Assembly: GCA_945867875.1 (NCBI GenBank)
Contig: CAMBJF010000130.1
Coordinates: 1 to 6,650 of the forward strand
From: an uncultured Ruminococcus sp.
Lineage (GTDB): Bacteria > Bacillota > Clostridia > Oscillospirales > Ruminococcaceae
Direction of reading: 5' to 3'
DNA length: 6,650 bases
The notes under the pieces are model-generated. The model saw nothing but the letters and a program-made list of their open reading frames with translations. It was not told the DNA's origin and ran no database searches. This document shows, piece after piece, positions 5,624 through 6,650 of this stretch (positions are counted from its first letter, which is position 1; the number at the start of each line of letters is the position of its first letter). Position numbers and translations under genes: made by a program.

Positions 5624-6598
5624 ATGTCAGTAAAAGTTGCAATCAATGGTTTCGGCAGAATCGGCCGTCTCGCATTCCGTCAGATGTTCGGCGCTGAGGG
5701 CTACGAGGTAGTTGCTATCAACGACCTTACCAAGCCTTCTATGCTCGCTCACCTTCTCAAGTACGATACCGCTCAGGGCGGCTACTGCGGCAGAATCGGC
5801 GAGAACCTTCACACTGTATCCGCTGATGATGAGGCTGGTACAATCACCGTTGACGGCAAGACCCTCAAGATCTACGCTAAGGCAAACGCTGCTGAGCTTC
5901 CTTGGGGTGAGATCGGCGTTGACGTTGTTCTCGAGTGCACAGGCTTCTATGTATCCAAGGCTAAGTCCCAGGCTCACATTGATGCAGGCGCTAAGAAGGT
6001 TGTTATCTCTGCTCCCGCAGGCAACGATCTCCCCACTATTGTTTACAATGTAAACCACAAGACTCTTACTAAGGATGATACTATCATCTCCGCTGCTTCC
6101 TGCACAACTAACTGCCTCGCTCCTATGGCTAAGGCTCTTAACGACTACGCTCCTATCGCTTCCGGTATCATGAGCACAATCCACGCTTACACCGGCGATC
6201 AGATGATCCTTGATGGTCCTCACAGAAAGGGCGACCTCAGAAGAGCAAGAGCAGGTGCTGCTAACATCGTTCCTAACTCCACCGGTGCTGCTAAGGCAAT
6301 CGGTCTCGTAATCCCTGAGCTCAACGGCAAGCTCATCGGTTCCGCTCAGAGAGTTCCTACTCCTACAGGTTCCACAACTATCCTCACAGCTGTTGTTAAG
6401 GCTAAGGACGTTACCAAGGAAGGCATCAACGCTGCTATGAAGGCTGCTGCTACTGAGTCCTTCGGTTACAACGAGGAGCAGATCGTTTCTTCCGATATCA
6501 TCGGTATGAAGTTCGGTTCTCTCTTCGATGCTACTCAGACAATGGTTTCCAAGATCGATGATGACACATATCAGGTACAGGTTGTTTCCTGGTACGAC
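5624..6598 (+). CDS. gap: Glyceraldehyde-3-phosphate dehydrogenase, 3' end missing
   Basis: GAPDH oxidises glyceraldehyde 3-phosphate with NAD and phosphate to 1,3-bisphosphoglycerate in glycolysis, as a cytosolic homotetramer. The N-terminal Rossmann motif NGFGRIGR spans residues 8-15, and Asp34 in the NDL motif suggests NAD rather than NADP. The catalytic Cys160 lies in SAASCTTNC, with His187 in HAYTGDQ as its partner. The segments DLRRARAGAANIVPNSTGAAKA and QRVPTPTGS are typical of bacterial GAPDH. The start ATG has AGGAGG at 5609-5614, nine bases upstream. Codon use is strongly biased (alanine mostly GCT, lysine mostly AAG), unlike the neighbouring genes, as expected for high expression. 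Genuine sequence covers residues 1-325 and stops at Trp-Tyr-Asp; the normal continuation (Asn-Glu and on) is absent, so roughly 15-20 C-terminal residues are lost. The following codons Leu-Ser-Leu-Ile-His-Ile and TGA come from the sequencing adapter. Confidence 0.97.
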
Positions 6599-6650
6599 CT
6601 GTCTCTTATACACATCTGACGCTGCCGACGATATACAGTGTGTAGATCTC
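6599..6650. other. Nextera (Tn5) sequencing adapter, not genomic
   Basis: The 19-base Tn5 mosaic end occupies 6599-6617, starting CTGTCTCTTATACACATCT. It is followed by the 14-base read-1 adapter tail GACGCTGCCGACGA (6618-6631), an 8-base stretch where the sample index belongs (6632-6639), and GTGTAGATCTC (6640-6650), the start of the reverse-complemented P5 flow-cell sequence. The parts are in the exact order and lengths of a Nextera library end. This is an untrimmed artefact that truncates the GAPDH gene. Confidence 0.98.

Noticed and set aside
5627..6613. A 328-residue open frame on the minus strand across gap
   Set aside because: It mirrors the strongly biased codons of gap, has no ribosome binding site, and its first residues (MYKRQ) are adapter-derived. 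GAPDH motifs on the plus strand settle the coding strand.
6599..6617. Tn5-type transposon end as a sign of a mobile element
   Set aside because: The 19-base mosaic end is followed by the synthetic Nextera adapter tail and flow-cell sequence, so it comes from library preparation and not from a transposon in the genome.

Overview
The window looks like ordinary chromosome of a low-to-medium GC Gram-positive anaerobe, most likely a Clostridia member close to Ruminococcus (Oscillospirales). The reasons are GAAAGGA-type ribosome binding sites before most genes, sigma-A-like promoters, two short Ser/Thr/Glu-rich lipoproteins of the kind common in gut Clostridia, and a GAPDH of the Firmicutes type. 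The taxonomic call is inference. The last 52 bases are not biological: they are a Nextera (Tn5) sequencing adapter, so the right end is an untrimmed contig or read end and the GAPDH gene is cut short by it.

Layout. Positions 1-190 hold a promoter firing left out of the window and a promoter firing right into a small two-helix membrane protein gene (191-487). That gene is convergent, with one base between, with a leftward block: an SGNH/GDSL hydrolase (489-1259) preceded by a D-alanyl-D-alanine carboxypeptidase (1305-2402), probably co-transcribed from a promoter near 2489-2517. Next comes a strong terminator (2521-2563), a DUF4358-type lipoprotein (2581-3270) with its own promoter and a perfect 10-bp inverted repeat in its leader, then another hairpin terminator (3446-3474). 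Upstream of that lies a probable leftward two-gene unit: a PAS protein with a degenerate histidine-kinase-like body (4233-5246) followed by a second lipoprotein (3480-4196). From 5247 to 5623 is a divergent regulatory region with one leftward and two rightward promoters, a possible short transcript and two leader hairpins. Finally gap (5624-6598, 3' end missing) runs rightward.

How it fits together. The carboxypeptidase trims cell-wall peptide stems at the outer membrane face. The lipoproteins are tethered on the same face with unknown roles. The PAS protein is probably a cytoplasmic regulator that has lost the ATP-binding signatures of a kinase. GAPDH is a highly expressed glycolytic enzyme, consistent with its uniform codon choice, strong promoter and strong ribosome binding site. 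I see no mobile element, CRISPR array, tRNA or rRNA, and no convincing new multi-gene system. The points most worth a second look are the adapter-generated false C-terminus of GAPDH, the structured gap leader with the possible short transcript before it, the inverted repeat in the DUF4358 leader, and the pseudokinase-like PAS protein beside a lipoprotein.
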